This document shows positions 1-7,911 of a stretch of 64,000 nucleotides of DNA, piece by piece. Made by a program: the position numbers and the translations under genes. The stretch spans positions 27,374-91,373 of the forward strand of contig JAJZBK010000007.1 of the NCBI GenBank assembly GCA_021798955.1. The letters are read 5' to 3'. Source of the stretch: Actinomycetes bacterium (GTDB taxonomy: Bacteria; Actinomycetota; Acidimicrobiia; Acidimicrobiales; RAAP-2). Positions within the stretch are counted from its first letter, which is position 1. Each line of letters starts with the position of its first letter. The notes beneath the pieces were generated by a model. The model was given only the letters and a program-made list of their open reading frames with translations. It made no database searches and had not been told where the DNA came from.

Positions 1-66
1 GCGGTGCTGGCGGCCTGGGCCGTCGCTGCCCCGCTGGGTGCCGCCCTGCTCTTCCGCTGGGAGTGA
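1..66 (+). CDS. C-terminal end of a membrane protein (partial)
   Basis: The first 21 codons of the window read as one hydrophobic, alanine- and leucine-rich segment ending in FRWE and a TGA at 64-66. It looks like the last transmembrane helix of a protein that starts outside the window. In actinobacteria an ABC-2 type permease often sits beside ctaB/ctaA, so this could be one. That is inference from position only; too little is present to name a family. Confidence 0.4.
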   Translation, partial: AVLAAWAVAAPLGAALLFRWE

Positions 67-117
67 GCCGGTACCAACAGCGCCGGGGCCGGTACGGGCT
101 GTGGGCGACCGTTCCGC

Positions 118-798
118 TCAGCGTGCCGTGTTGGCGAGGACCGACACCCAGTGGTCGAGCTCGGCGGCGTCGAGAGCGCCCAGGTGACGACCGAGGATGC
201 GCCCGTCGGCAGCGATGAAGAAGGTGTCGGGCTCGCCGGTGAGCCCATACGCGCGGGAGAACACAGCGAGTGTCGTGTCTGCGCCCACCGGATAGGGGGT
301 CCCGGCTTTGGCCACGAAGGCGGCTCCGCCTGCAGCGTCAGCGACGTCGACCCCGACGAACTGCACCGGGCTGTGGTCTGCCGCAGTGGCCCGGGCGGTC
401 CGGGCGAACAGCGGCGTCTCGCGCACGCACGGCGGGCACCACGAGGCGAAAAAGTTGAGGACCACCGGACGGTGACGGTCGACCCCGAGGGCATCGAGGT
501 TGACCGGGGCTCCCCCGCGTACCGAGGGAAGGGTGAAGTCAGGGGCGCGTGTCCCCACGGCAGCCACGGGCGCCGCGCTCTTCGTGCCCACGCCGACGAA
601 CAGGTAGACGGCGAGCCCGACGGCAGCGACGGCGCCGACCAGCAGGGATCGGAGGTGACGAGCACGGCGTGGGCGGGCGGCGCCGGTGTGCGGCAGCCGG
701 CCCGTCGGGTCGACCGGAGACGGTGTCGTGCCTTCGGGTCTTCCGAGCTCGGTGGCCGACGGCCGCCCGGTGCCAGAGGCTGCCGACCGCTCGGTCAC
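118..798 (-). CDS. TlpA/ResA-like membrane-anchored thioredoxin
   Basis: The 226-aa product has a low-complexity basic N-terminus, one transmembrane anchor around residues 55-75, then an AhpC/TSA-type thioredoxin fold with the redox motif WCPPC. The segments RAPDFTLP and PVVLNFFASWCPPC are typical of TlpA/ResA proteins, which reduce apocytochrome or CuA-site cysteines outside the membrane. The GTG start overlaps the ctaB stop by one base, so it is probably translated with ctaB. That fits a role in cytochrome oxidase or cytochrome c maturation. The exact substrate cannot be read from the sequence. Confidence 0.85.
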   Translation of the reverse strand: MTERSAASGTGRPSATELGRPEGTTPSPVDPTGRLPHTGAARPRRARHLRSLLVGAVAAVGLAVYLFVGVGTKSAAPVAAVGTRAPDFTLPSVRGGAPVNLDALGVDRHRPVVLNFFASWCPPCVRETPLFARTARATAADHSPVQFVGVDVADAAGGAAFVAKAGTPYPVGADTTLAVFSRAYGLTGEPDTFFIAADGRILGRHLGALDAAELDHWVSVLANTAR

Positions 799-1700
799 TA
801 CCGGACGAAGACGCCGACGGCCATCGCCACGAAGAGCAGCGTCAAGTAGGTGATCGAGTAGCCGAACACCGTCATGGCCGCCTTGGGCGTGGCCCGCAGA
901 CGGAACTGGACCACGAGGACCAGGAAGATCCCCCCGAGGACCGCCGCACACGCCACGTAGACCACGCCGAGATGACCGACGGCGGCGACGACGAACGACA
1001 CGGCGACCAGGCCCACCGTGTAGGCGACGATGGAGGTCGCCGTCCGCCGGGTCGACGCCACGGCCGGGAGCATGGGCACGTTGACAGCCCGATAGTCGTC
1101 TTGGTACTTGACGGCAAGGGCCCAGAAGTGGGGTGGGGTCCAGATGAAGATGAGGGCGAAGAGGGCAACCGGGGTCCAGCTGAGGGAACCGGTGACCGCC
1201 GACCACCCGACGAGGACCGGAACTGCCCCCGCTGCTCCGCCGATCACGATGTTCTGGCTGCTCGAGCGCTTCAGCCACAGCGTGTAGACGAAGACGTAGA
1301 AGAGCGTCGCCGACACCGCCAGACACGCGGACAGCAGGTTGACCGCCGCCCACAGCTCGGCGAAAGCCACCACCTCGAGGCCAAGCGCGAAGACGAGGGC
1401 CTGTCGGGGAGTGAGCACCCCGGTGACCAGAGGACGATTGCGGGTCCGGTGCATGACCCGGTCGATGTCCCGGTCGATCACCATGTTGAGAGCGTTCGCT
1501 CCACCAGCGGCGAGCGCCCCACCAGCCAGGGTGGCCACCATCAGCCAGACGGGCGGAAGGCCTCGCTGGGCCACGAACATGGTGGGCAGGGTGGTGACGA
1601 GCAGCAGCTCGATGATCCGAGGTTTGGTGAGGGCGATGTAGGCGGCGAGGCGCGCGTTGCGGACGCGGGCGCCCTCGAGGGCCACAGCCGGGGTGTTCAC
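798..1700 (-). CDS. ctaB: Protoheme IX farnesyltransferase (heme O synthase)
   Basis: The 300-aa integral membrane prenyltransferase of the UbiA superfamily transfers farnesyl to heme B to make heme O. The family signature is visible: TKPRIIELL near the N-terminus and an aspartate-rich motif of the form NMVIDRDIDRVMHRTRNRPL, followed by many hydrophobic helices. It is divergent from ctaA, which makes heme A from heme O. A -10 like box TAGGCT (1708-1713, minus strand) ends 7 nt before the GTG start, so the mRNA is probably leaderless. Confidence 0.95.
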   Translation of the reverse strand: MNTPAVALEGARVRNARLAAYIALTKPRIIELLLVTTLPTMFVAQRGLPPVWLMVATLAGGALAAGGANALNMVIDRDIDRVMHRTRNRPLVTGVLTPRQALVFALGLEVVAFAELWAAVNLLSACLAVSATLFYVFVYTLWLKRSSSQNIVIGGAAGAVPVLVGWSAVTGSLSWTPVALFALIFIWTPPHFWALAVKYQDDYRAVNVPMLPAVASTRRTATSIVAYTVGLVAVSFVVAAVGHLGVVYVACAAVLGGIFLVLVVQFRLRATPKAAMTVFGYSITYLTLLFVAMAVGVFVR

Positions 1701-1707
1701 CCCGACA

Positions 1708-1840
1708 GCCTACGGCGAGCCCCTGCGAGCCGGCAACGCGCCGGCAGCCGGACCAGGCGGTGGGCGGAGCGCCGGCAGCCGGACCAGGCGGCAGCGGGTG
1801 GCAGTGGCGAGGGCACCCCGGGCAACGGCGCCGGTACGAT
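1708..1840. promoter_or_regulatory. Divergent ctaB/ctaA promoter region
   Basis: Two -10 like hexamers face away from each other: TAGGCT on the minus strand (1708-1713) before ctaB and TACGAT on the plus strand (1835-1840) before ctaA. Each ends 7-9 nt before a GTG start, leaving almost no room for a leader. No convincing -35 boxes are visible. A 23-nt direct repeat lies between the two promoters. Confidence 0.5.
1738..1791. repeat. 23-nt direct repeat in the ctaB-ctaA intergenic region
   Basis: Positions 1738-1760 and 1769-1791 are identical 23-mers with a 31-nt period. They lie between the divergent promoters, so they could be paired regulator sites or simply one of the many short tandem repeats in this window. 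Confidence 0.8.
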
Positions 1841-1849
1841 GGTTGGCCG

Positions 1850-2830
1850 GTGCTCTCCACGCGTGTCGGACCCCGGACCTTCCTGCGGCTCGCCCAGGCG
1901 ACGGCGGTCGTCATCCTGCTCAACATCGTGAGCGGCGCCTCGGTGCGCTTGTCCGACTCGGGCCTCGGTTGCCCCGACTGGCCCGACTGCACGCGGAGCC
2001 AGGTCACCCCACCGCTCCGGTTCCATGCCCTCATCGAGTTCGGCAACCGGATGGTGGTCGTGGTCCTCGTCGTGCTGTGCGGGGCGACGGTCCTGGCGGC
2101 GTGGCGGCGACGTCCCTACCGGCGTGACCTCACCTGGCTGTCGGTCGGGCTCATCGTCGGCGTGCTCGCCGAAGCAGGGGTGGGTGCAGCCGTCGTCTAC
2201 TCGAAGCTCAACCCGTACGTCGTCATGGGCCACTTCATGGTGGGGGTGGGCCTGCTCGGCGTCGCCCTCGTCCTCGCCATGCGAGCCGGCCACGCCGAGG
2301 GGCGGGGAACGCCCGCGGTGCCCCACCGGGCCCTCGTCATGGTCCGGGTGCTGATCGCCCTCCTCGTCGTGGCCATGGTGGCCGGCACGGCGACCACCGG
2401 GGCGGGCCCGCACGCCGGAGGGCCGGGAGCGAAGCGGATCCCCGTCGACCTCGTCGACATGACCCGCACCCACGCGGAGATCGTCCTCGCAACCGGGGCG
2501 TTCCTCCTGGTCGTCCTGTGGTGGCTCTGGCGCCACGACGTGCCGGCGGACATCCAGCAGCGCGGGCACGTCCTGCTGGGCGTCATGGTCATCCAGGGGA
2601 TCGTGGGCTACACGCAGTACTTCACGCACCTCCCCGCCGTGCTGGTGGGGATCCACGTCTTCGGCGCCTCGGTGGTGTTCTCGACGCTGCTGTGGTTCCA
2701 CCACGACCTGTCCCGTCACCGGCCCGAACCAGAGCTCGCCACCGAGGGCCTCGAGGCGCTTGGCCTCGAGGCTGCGAAGGGGCCACCGGAGAACGAGCCC
2801 CTGGCGGGGACCCCGGCGAGGGTCCGGTGA
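1850..2830 (+). CDS. ctaA: Heme A synthase (COX15/CtaA family)
   Basis: The 326-aa protein has eight predicted transmembrane segments and oxidises the C8 methyl of heme O to give heme A. Visible family features are the paired cysteines CPDWPDC in the first extracellular loop and four conserved histidine contexts: [23 protein letters not shown] and GIHVFGAS. I chose the GTG at 1850 because the -10 like TACGAT ends 9 nt before it and the protein begins there with family-like sequence. An upstream in-frame ATG at 1760 would add 30 low-complexity residues. The C-terminal tail is long and acidic. It overlaps clpS by 4 nt. Confidence 0.93.
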   Translation: MLSTRVGPRTFLRLAQATAVVILLNIVSGASVRLSDSGLGCPDWPDCTRSQVTPPLRFHALIEFGNRMVVVVLVVLCGATVLAAWRRRPYRRDLTWLSVGLIVGVLAEAGVGAAVVYSKLNPYVVMGHFMVGVGLLGVALVLAMRAGHAEGRGTPAVPHRALVMVRVLIALLVVAMVAGTATTGAGPHAGGPGAKRIPVDLVDMTRTHAEIVLATGAFLLVVLWWLWRHDVPADIQQRGHVLLGVMVIQGIVGYTQYFTHLPAVLVGIHVFGASVVFSTLLWFHHDLSRHRPEPELATEGLEALGLEAAKGPPENEPLAGTPARVR

Positions 2831-3180
2831 GCACTCCGGTGAGGGCCGCCGCTGCCGCTCGGGCAGCTCCGCTGGCCCGTGCCGCCGGAGCGGGCACGGC
2901 CCCGGTCGAGGTCGAACGGCCAGACGTCGGCGACTCCGCCACGACCGAGCGCCCGTGGCTGGTCATCGTGTGGAACGACCCGATCAACCTGATGTCCTTC
3001 GTCACCTACGTGTTCCAAAAGCTGTTCGGCTACTCGCGCGAGAAGGCGACCAAGCTGATGCTGGACGTCCACCTGAAGGGACGAGCCGTCGTGTCGTCGG
3101 GGACGCGCGAGCGGGCCGAGCTCGACGTCTACCGGCTCCACGAGCACGGGCTGTGGGCCACCATGGAGCAGTCGGGGTGA
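2827..3180 (+). CDS. clpS: ATP-dependent Clp protease adaptor ClpS
   Basis: The 117-aa product carries the ClpS core [21 protein letters not shown], then [16 protein letters not shown]. In known ClpS proteins the ND and the M/H residues here line the N-degron pocket that hands N-end-rule substrates to ClpA/ClpC. About 40 residues of Ala/Arg-rich sequence precede the core, longer than usual. The GTG start overlaps the ctaA stop (GTGA). The following DUF2017 gene overlaps it the same way, the usual actinobacterial clpS-DUF2017 pair. Confidence 0.95.
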   Translation: MSTPVRAAAAARAAPLARAAGAGTAPVEVERPDVGDSATTERPWLVIVWNDPINLMSFVTYVFQKLFGYSREKATKLMLDVHLKGRAVVSSGTRERAELDVYRLHEHGLWATMEQSG

Positions 3181-3686
3181 GCCGGCCGAGGGAGCCGATC
3201 TCACGCCGGAGCGACGGCCGCTACGACGTCCGCATCGACCCGGGGGTACAGGCGGTGCTGGCGGCCGTGGCCACCCAGGTAGCCGGCCTGCTCGAGCACG
3301 ACCGGGCCTCGACCGCCCGGGTCTTCCCACCCGCCTACGTCGGCCAGGACGACGAGACGGCAGCCCACGAGCGCTCCTACCGCGAGCTGGTCGACACCGC
3401 CCTCCGCTCCCACCACCACCAGGCGCTCGACCTGCTCGTGGCCACAGCCGAGCACGACACGATCTCCGCCGAAGAGCTCGGTGCCTGGCTGTCTGCCGTC
3501 GAGACGATGCGCCTCACCCTCGGCACCCGCCTCGACGTCAGCGAGGAGCTCGAGGCGCCCCATCCGAGCGATCCGACAGCTCCCGAGTTCGCCGTCTACG
3601 AGCTGCTCGGGGCCGTGCAGACGGCCATCGTCGACGCCCTGGCCGCCGAGCTCCCCGACGACGGTCGGCCAGAGGGGAGCCTCTGA
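3177..3686 (+). CDS. DUF2017 family protein
   Basis: A 169-aa soluble, mostly helical protein. The start GTG overlaps the clpS stop codon. The segment running [20 protein letters not shown] and the later [16 protein letters not shown] are typical of the DUF2017 family, which almost always follows clpS in actinobacteria. The function is unknown; the tight linkage suggests a part in N-degron recognition or Clp regulation, which is inference. Confidence 0.85.
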   Translation: MSRPREPISRRSDGRYDVRIDPGVQAVLAAVATQVAGLLEHDRASTARVFPPAYVGQDDETAAHERSYRELVDTALRSHHHQALDLLVATAEHDTISAEELGAWLSAVETMRLTLGTRLDVSEELEAPHPSDPTAPEFAVYELLGAVQTAIVDALAAELPDDGRPEGSL

Positions 3687-3695
3687 CGCCTCTGC

Positions 3696-3701
3696 TAGGC
3701 T
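3696..3701 (+). promoter_or_regulatory. -10 like box before the tRNA-Glu gene
   Basis: TAGGCT lies 22 nt before the first base of tRNA-Glu. It is a plausible promoter for the tRNA cluster, with no clear -35 box. Confidence 0.35.
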
Positions 3702-3723
3702 GGCGGGGCCCTGAGCGGGTCGA

Positions 3724-3796
3724 GCCCCCATCGTCTAGCGGCCGAGGACGCCGCCCTTTCAAGGCGGTAACACGGGTTCGAATCCCGTTGGGGGTG
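3724..3796 (+). tRNA. tRNA-Glu (anticodon TTC)
   Basis: A 73-nt cloverleaf. The acceptor GCCCCCA pairs with TGGGGGT (one G-U), the anticodon loop is CTTTCAA (TTC), and the T arm is CGGGTTCGAATCCCG. The 3' CCA is not encoded. Confidence 0.95.
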
Positions 3797-3823
3797 CGGT
3801 ACCCCAGCGGTAGTGCTGGTTGG

Positions 3824-3898
3824 GGACCTGTGGTGCAGTTTGGAGTGCACGCCGGCCTGTCAAGCCGGAGGTCGCGGGTTCAAATCCCGTCAGGTCCG
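3824..3898 (+). tRNA. tRNA-Asp (anticodon GTC)
   Basis: The acceptor GGACCTG pairs with CAGGTCC, the anticodon loop is CTGTCAA (GTC), the T arm is GCGGGTTCAAATCCCGT, and the discriminator is G. CCA is encoded directly after the discriminator (3899-3901). Confidence 0.95.
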
Positions 3899-3900
3899 CC

Positions 3901-3918
3901 ACCTCGGTTCGCCGAGGT
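3901..3918 (+). terminator. UUCG-capped hairpin after tRNA-Asp
   Basis: A 7-bp perfect stem (ACCTCGG/CCGAGGT) closed by a TTCG tetraloop lies right after the tRNA-Asp CCA. It has no T tract. It may be a processing or termination hairpin between the two tRNAs. Confidence 0.45.
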
Positions 3919-3956
3919 CGAGCTGTCGGTCGGTCCCGCAGGGGGTCGGGCGCCAG

Positions 3957-4029
3957 GGTCGGGTAGCTCAGTTGGCAGAGCGCGCGCCTGAAAAGCGCGA
4001 GGTCACCGGATCGACGCCGGTCCCGACCA
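3957..4029 (+). tRNA. tRNA-Phe (anticodon GAA), attachment-site tRNA
   Basis: A 73-nt cloverleaf: acceptor GGTCGGG with CCCGACC, anticodon loop CTGAAAA (GAA), discriminator A. Its 3' half plus 27 nt of downstream sequence is repeated at 5277-5327, which marks it as the integration target of a small element. The tRNA itself is intact. Confidence 0.95.
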
Positions 4030-4056
4030 CCGAGAAGGTGCAGGTCAGCGGGGGTG
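4006..4056 (+). repeat. att-like direct repeat, copy 1 (tRNA-Phe 3' end)
   Basis: These 51 nt, from the tRNA-Phe T arm to 27 nt past the gene, are identical to 5277-5327. The similarity continues upstream with small gaps into the anticodon loop (3988 versus 5262). This is the pattern left by integrase-mediated insertion at a tRNA 3' end. Confidence 0.85.
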
Positions 4057-4330
4057 TGGCCGGCGCCAAGGCGTCCGGGTCTCCGGTCCGGTGCCAGGCC
4101 CGTACCAGATCGGCTGTGACGGCGTCGGCGTATCGTCCCGCCGGCTCAATCGGTGGAGCGGATGCAGGCTCCGCAGCTCCTCGTCGTCGCAGGGGCCGAA
4201 TCGCTCGCCAGGGTTCCACCGACACGCACCGGGCTGGCTCCGGGCGCGCACGCAACGGCTCCCAGCACCGCGCGGCCCGCAAAGGTCGGCTCTGGGGTGT
4301 CTCGCCGGACTCGGGCGGTAGCGTGGTCGC

Positions 4331-4525
4331 GTGACGACGCAGCCGGTACTGAGCGCAGAGGAGCTGATCGAGCGCGTCCGCCAGGCTCCGTCCCCCACGT
4401 CGGACGACGTCAGCGTCCTTTGGGACGGTCGTCGGCTCGACTCCCGGGAGGCCGTCCTGGCCTGGCTCGCCGAGGTGGACGCGAAGCGTGCCGCGGAGCG
4501 GACCGGCGACGATGGCGGAGCCTGA
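4331..4525 (+). CDS. Small hypothetical protein paired with a nucleotidyltransferase-like gene
   Basis: A 64-aa acidic, helical product containing VLWDGRRLDSREAVLAWLAEVDAKRAAE. A -10 like TAGCGT (4319-4324) ends 6 nt before the GTG, so it is probably leaderless. It overlaps the next gene by 14 nt, the arrangement of toxin-antitoxin or regulator-enzyme pairs. A mutated copy of its middle and end lies at 9159-9240. I do not recognise the family. An antitoxin-like role is inference from the pairing only. Confidence 0.6.
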   Translation: MTTQPVLSAEELIERVRQAPSPTSDDVSVLWDGRRLDSREAVLAWLAEVDAKRAAERTGDDGGA

Positions 4526-5051
4526 CGATCCTCCGCACGATCTCGGCAGGCTCGTCGAGGTCCTGGACCGTCACCGGGTCGACTACTTGCTGGTCGGAGG
4601 CGTCGCCGCCCTCGCCTACGGGGCCAACCGCCCGACGGAGGACGCCGACTGCGTGGTCCGACGTGAGCGCTCCAACCTCGATCGGCTGGCGGCGGCACTC
4701 CGCGAGCTCGACGCCAGGCTACGGGTGGCCGGGTTGAGCGACGAGGAGGCCCGACGACTACCGGTGCAGATCGACGCCGCCGCGCTGGAGTCGGCCGGTA
4801 TGACGACGTGGATGACCGACGCCGGCCCCTTCGACGTGCTGGCTGGCCTCGAGGGCGCTGACGGCAGGCTGGTCCCCTACGAGGAGCTCGTCGAGCGCGC
4901 CACGGTCGTCGAAGGGCACGGGGTCGCGATTCGGATCGCCGGGCTCGACGACGTCATCGCCGCCAAGGAGCGAGCCAGCCGGCCCAAGGACGCGGAGGCC
5001 CTCCCTGAGCTCCGGGCGCTACGTGACCACCGCGACAACGGCCGGCCATGA
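4512..5051 (+). CDS. Nucleotidyltransferase-fold protein (AbiEii/DUF6036-like)
   Basis: A 179-aa protein with the segment YLLVGGVAALAYGANRPTEDADCVV. The GG, the R/T and the DAD acidic pair match the GG...T.DxD signature of the Pol-beta-like nucleotidyltransferase superfamily, which includes AbiEii/MNT toxins. It overlaps the 64-aa gene by 14 nt and sits inside the att-bounded element, which supports an accessory (toxin-like or defence) role. The start is the ATG at 4512. The substrate is unknown. Confidence 0.7.
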   Translation: MAEPDDPPHDLGRLVEVLDRHRVDYLLVGGVAALAYGANRPTEDADCVVRRERSNLDRLAAALRELDARLRVAGLSDEEARRLPVQIDAAALESAGMTTWMTDAGPFDVLAGLEGADGRLVPYEELVERATVVEGHGVAIRIAGLDDVIAAKERASRPKDAEALPELRALRDHRDNGRP

Positions 5052-5276
5052 GGGCAGGGGGCAGGGGGCAGGGCGGCGCAGTGCTGACCTTGCCGCGCCT
5101 CGAGCCCACCACGCACCCAGGAGAACCGGCGGCCACCGGAACTGGGCGGCATCCAGCGTGCAGCGGTGGTAGCGAACCATGGGCAAGACACCGGGCTTGA
5201 CCTGGTCCATCACTGCGGAGTTCCACGTAGTCGGCCAAGTACGACCCTCAGCGAGACGCAACTGAAAACGCGAGGT

Positions 5277-5327
5277 CCGGATCGACGCCGGTCCCGACCA
5301 CCGAGAAGGTGCAGGTCAGCGGGGGTG
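5277..5327 (+). repeat. att-like direct repeat, copy 2
   Basis: Exact 51-nt copy of 4006-4056, preceded by a degraded copy of the tRNA-Phe anticodon arm (from 5262, missing several bases). It cannot form a tRNA. Confidence 0.85.
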
Positions 5328-5633
5328 CGGGCCTCACCGACGGCGACGCAAGCGGCTGCCGTGCCCTCCACGTGGCGGGGCTCTATCCGTGGCCCCGGCG
5401 TTGTCGATCGCTGCTCCCCACAGGGTCTCCGATCGCCCCTCGCCGGTGGTCGGTTCGGGCACGAGAGCGTCATCGATCGTCAGTGCTGAACTCGAGAGCG
5501 CCCGTTGTCCGTGGCCATGTCAGGCTTGGGTGCCACCTCTTCGTTCTGCGCCAGGCGCGACCCGGACGTGGCGTGACACGCATGGGCGGGCGGCAGGCTG
5601 CTGCGGAAGCCGACGGTGCGCTCGACGACCCCA
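5328..5633. other. No gene recognised
   Basis: Short open frames exist on both strands, but none has codon usage or motifs I can support. This stretch lies between the right att-like repeat and the PIN toxin gene and may contain decayed accessory sequence. Confidence 0.5.
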
Positions 5634-6200
5634 CTACCGCTCGTCTGGTTCGAGCAGTCGGACGGCGTCGGAGAACCGTGGGACCCCACAGCGCTTGAGG
5701 CGGTTCAGCACGCCGTCGACGTCACTCGGTGGGTCTCGCAGGTCCCGGGCCTGTTCGGTGAGGACCTGGAGCACCAGCGCTGGGTACAGGTCGAGCTGGT
5801 CCAGAAGGAAGTCGTCAGGGTGGGCGACTGCCACCCCGGTGGGCTCCAAGCGTTCCCCGGGAAAGTCCTTCACGTTGAACGTGACGATCACCTGGGCACC
5901 GCCTCGGATCGCTGCAGCCGGCACGTGACGATCGTCGTCGTCAGGGAGATCGAGGCCGGCGCAGACCGGTTCCCACCCCTCGACGAGCGCGTCCTCGAAG
6001 GTGGCGTTCATATTGTCGAGCCTGCACCGGATCCGGTCGTCCGGGATGTCCGGATGCACCTTCTGGATTGCCCAGCTCGTCTCGTCGAGGGTGCGTGCTG
6101 ACCACAACGGCCGGTAGAAGCCGCGCTCGGCGAGCCTGAGGAGCGTGTCGCACAGGGCGTTCGGCACCAGCACACAGGCGTCGAGGAGCGCGGAGTACAC
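5634..6200 (-). CDS. PIN-domain ribonuclease toxin
   Basis: A 188-aa product beginning YSALLDACVLVPNALCDTLLRLAE. The first PIN aspartate is in LLDACVL, with further acidic residues in DDDDRHVPAAA and the closing strand VIVTFNVKDFP. This is the PIN_3-like group, in which VapC-type toxins cleave RNA. It follows the excisionase-like gene at 6215-6703 with a 14-nt gap on the same strand, so the two form a toxin-antitoxin pair. The start is GTG after a G-rich Shine-Dalgarno-like stretch. Confidence 0.8.
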   Translation of the reverse strand: MYSALLDACVLVPNALCDTLLRLAERGFYRPLWSARTLDETSWAIQKVHPDIPDDRIRCRLDNMNATFEDALVEGWEPVCAGLDLPDDDDRHVPAAAIRGGAQVIVTFNVKDFPGERLEPTGVAVAHPDDFLLDQLDLYPALVLQVLTEQARDLRDPPSDVDGVLNRLKRCGVPRFSDAVRLLEPDER

Positions 6201-6214
6201 GGATGACCCCCCGC

Positions 6215-6703
6215 TTACACGAGCTTGTTCCTGGCTTCGGCGAGGGCGGCCTCGTAGTCCTCGACCGTTCCTTCGTAGACCCCGAGGTCCTGGGCGTCGC
6301 CGGTCAGTTCGGACAGGGCCTGCCGGCGTTCGGTTTGCCTGGTCTGCTGGAACGTGAGCAGGTCGACCAGTCGGATCCTGCGGTGGCGGTTCGGGGTTTC
6401 GTAGGGGATCCGGCCCTCCTCCAGCAGTTTGATGAGCGTCGGCCTACTGACGCCGAGCAGATCGGCCGCCTGCTGCGTCGTGAGCCGCATGGCCAGCGGG
6501 GCCAGCGTCACGGCCTGGCCCCGGTGCATCGACGAGACGACCGTCGTGAGGACCTGCCGCAATTCGTCCGGAAGGAGTGCCTCGTCGCCGTCGGCGGCCA
6601 CGAGCCGCAGCGGTTCGTTGCCCGCCTTGAGGAGCGCTGCCAACGAAGCGAGCGCCTCGGCGTCCCCCGGTGGGAACACCGTTTCCTCTCGAATTGCAGC
6701 CAT
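6215..6703 (-). CDS. Excisionase-type HTH antitoxin
   Basis: A 162-aa protein whose middle carries a MerR/excisionase winged-HTH: LTTQQAADLLGVSRPTLIKLLEEGRIPYETPNRHRRI. This HTH is common in antitoxins placed before PIN_3 toxins. GGGGAGGT stands 5 nt before the ATG. A promoter with a 16-nt spacer and an internal inverted repeat (GATTC-TTGC-GAATC) lies just upstream, which suggests autoregulation. The first 36 codons and the upstream region are duplicated at 8687-8961. Confidence 0.85.
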   Translation of the reverse strand: MAAIREETVFPPGDAEALASLAALLKAGNEPLRLVAADGDEALLPDELRQVLTTVVSSMHRGQAVTLAPLAMRLTTQQAADLLGVSRPTLIKLLEEGRIPYETPNRHRRIRLVDLLTFQQTRQTERRQALSELTGDAQDLGVYEGTVEDYEAALAEARNKLV

Positions 6704-6862
6704 CAGCTACCTCCCCTGTATCCGTTTCAGTGTACCGAGATTCGCAAGAATCGCAATCCCTCCCGACGGACCGGGACCTTCGAGATCCACGATGAACAGC
6801 ATCCGCGCCGAAGCGACCCCTCGCTGCGTGGGCCGAGGAGACCGTCTGCCGCGACGGCGCCG
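6586..6862. repeat. Segmental duplication, copy 1
   Basis: About 277 nt covering the first third of the antitoxin gene, its promoter and some 130 nt beyond are repeated, with many substitutions and small indels, at 8687-8961 in the same orientation. Confidence 0.85.
6729..6756 (-). promoter_or_regulatory. Promoter and operator of the excisionase/PIN module
   Basis: On the minus strand TTGCGA (6751-6756) and TACACT (6729-6734) are separated by 16 nt. Between them sits GATTC-TTGC-GAATC, a candidate binding site for the module's own HTH protein. The duplicated region keeps TTGCGA and a similar TACATC box at the same spacing. Confidence 0.6.
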
Positions 6863-7232
6863 GACGCCGGGACTCGGCCTGACCTCCGTGCCCTCCACGT
6901 GCCCTAACGGCTCTTGGGATGAGCCTTGCCTGCTCTCGATGGGGCACTGTTCGCATCTCGATAAGGACCGACCCGCCGATCCCGGTCCGAGGCGACCTTC
7001 GGGTCATGAGCTACTTCCCGGCCGTTCTCACTCATGTCGGGCCATGTCGGAATATGCCGCTGCACCGGGATTTTGCGTGTCAGGCCGTGTAGGCCAGTCC
7101 GGCCGACAACGGCCCGTATCAACCCATCCGTTAGAAGCCGAAGCCTCGATGCCTCTGTTCTCCGCCACGGCCCGCTGGCCGATCGCGACAACACCGGTGA
7201 CCCAGGAGGACCGCTGCCGTACACTCGGAGGT
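6863..7232. other. No gene recognised upstream of the second TA pair
   Basis: No frame has convincing coding character. It contains the -10 box of the next gene (TACACT, 7220-7225). It may hold remnants of accessory genes. Confidence 0.5.
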
Positions 7233-7397
7233 GTGTCCGTCGTCCCCCATCCCGATGAGCCCACCGATCTGACAGTGCTTCCTCCCGAGGAGGCGCTGAA
7301 GCGCGCTCAACCCCTCCCGTCGGATGAGGAGATGGCCATCGATGGACTTACCGACGAGGAATGGAAGGCGTTCGACAAGGTTCTCGCTGAGCGGTGA
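7233..7397 (+). CDS. Small VapB-like antitoxin
   Basis: A 54-aa acidic product ending in AIDGLTDEEWKAFDKVLAER. It starts at a GTG 8 nt after TACACT, so it is probably leaderless. It overlaps the PIN toxin start by 4 nt (GTGA). Size, charge and position fit an antitoxin; the family is not recognisable from sequence alone. Confidence 0.7.
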   Translation: MSVVPHPDEPTDLTVLPPEEALKRAQPLPSDEEMAIDGLTDEEWKAFDKVLAER

Positions 7398-7825
7398 GCC
7401 CTGCTCGCTCGCAGGCCGTCGTGGTCGACACGATGGTCGTTTCTTCGATCGTCAACGCTGTTCGCCAGCCCGGCCTCGCGGCTGACTATCGAGCGTTGAT
7501 CGCCGGCCGCCCAACACTCGTCTCGTTCGCGACAGCCACCGAGATGCGCTACGGCGCGCTCAAGGCTGGCTGGGGCGAGCTACGCCGACGCGGACCCGAA
7601 CGAGACCTCGAGCGGTTCACGATCGTCCAACCCGACGACCGGTTGATTCAGGTGTGCGCCGAGCTGCGCGCGTCCTGCGAGCAGGCGGGCCACGCTCTCG
7701 GCCAGAAGATCCACGAGGCCGACCGCTGGATCGCCGCGAGCGCCGTCCGGCTCGGCGTCGAGCTCGTCTCGGACGACTCGGTCTTCACGGACGTGCCGGG
7801 CCTGATCGTCCTCCGCCGGCCATGA
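7394..7825 (+). CDS. PIN-domain (VapC-like) toxin
   Basis: A 143-aa protein with the PIN layout: VVVDTMVVSSIVN (first Asp), SFATATEMRYGALKAGW (acidic Glu), then HEADRWIAASAVRLGVELVSDDSVFTDVPGL with the two last acidic residues. Known VapC toxins are Mg-dependent RNases that cut tRNA or rRNA. Translationally coupled to the antitoxin. All catalytic acids appear present. Confidence 0.88.
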   Translation: MSPARSQAVVVDTMVVSSIVNAVRQPGLAADYRALIAGRPTLVSFATATEMRYGALKAGWGELRRRGPERDLERFTIVQPDDRLIQVCAELRASCEQAGHALGQKIHEADRWIAASAVRLGVELVSDDSVFTDVPGLIVLRRP

Positions 7826-7911
7826 GCTAATCACCGCGAAGTTGGCCGTACGCAGCTGGATTGGGGATCGCCCTGAGGGTTCCTGTCGCACCTTCTGCGG
7901 GTGATGGGGCG

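Larger units (their letters stand above)
4057..5276. mobile_element. Small tRNA-Phe-integrated element or remnant
   Basis: The 1.2-kb stretch between two 51-nt exact repeats of the tRNA-Phe 3' end. It carries two overlapping genes (4331-4525 and 4512-5051) and no integrase that I can see, so it would be a satellite-like cargo island or the decayed end of a larger element. 4057-4330 holds no gene that I can support. Confidence 0.6.

Noticed and set aside
118..2046. One long minus-strand frame reading through ctaB and beyond
   Set aside because: Only its last 226 codons encode the TlpA-like protein. The rest is out of frame with ctaB and antisense to ctaA.
4130..4200. A tRNA-like remnant (GGCTCAATCGGTGGAGC resembles a D arm)
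   Set aside because: No matching anticodon or T arm can be found around it; probably chance.
5262..5327. A second tRNA-Phe gene
   Set aside because: Only the 3' half is present and the anticodon arm has deletions. It is an att-like repeat.
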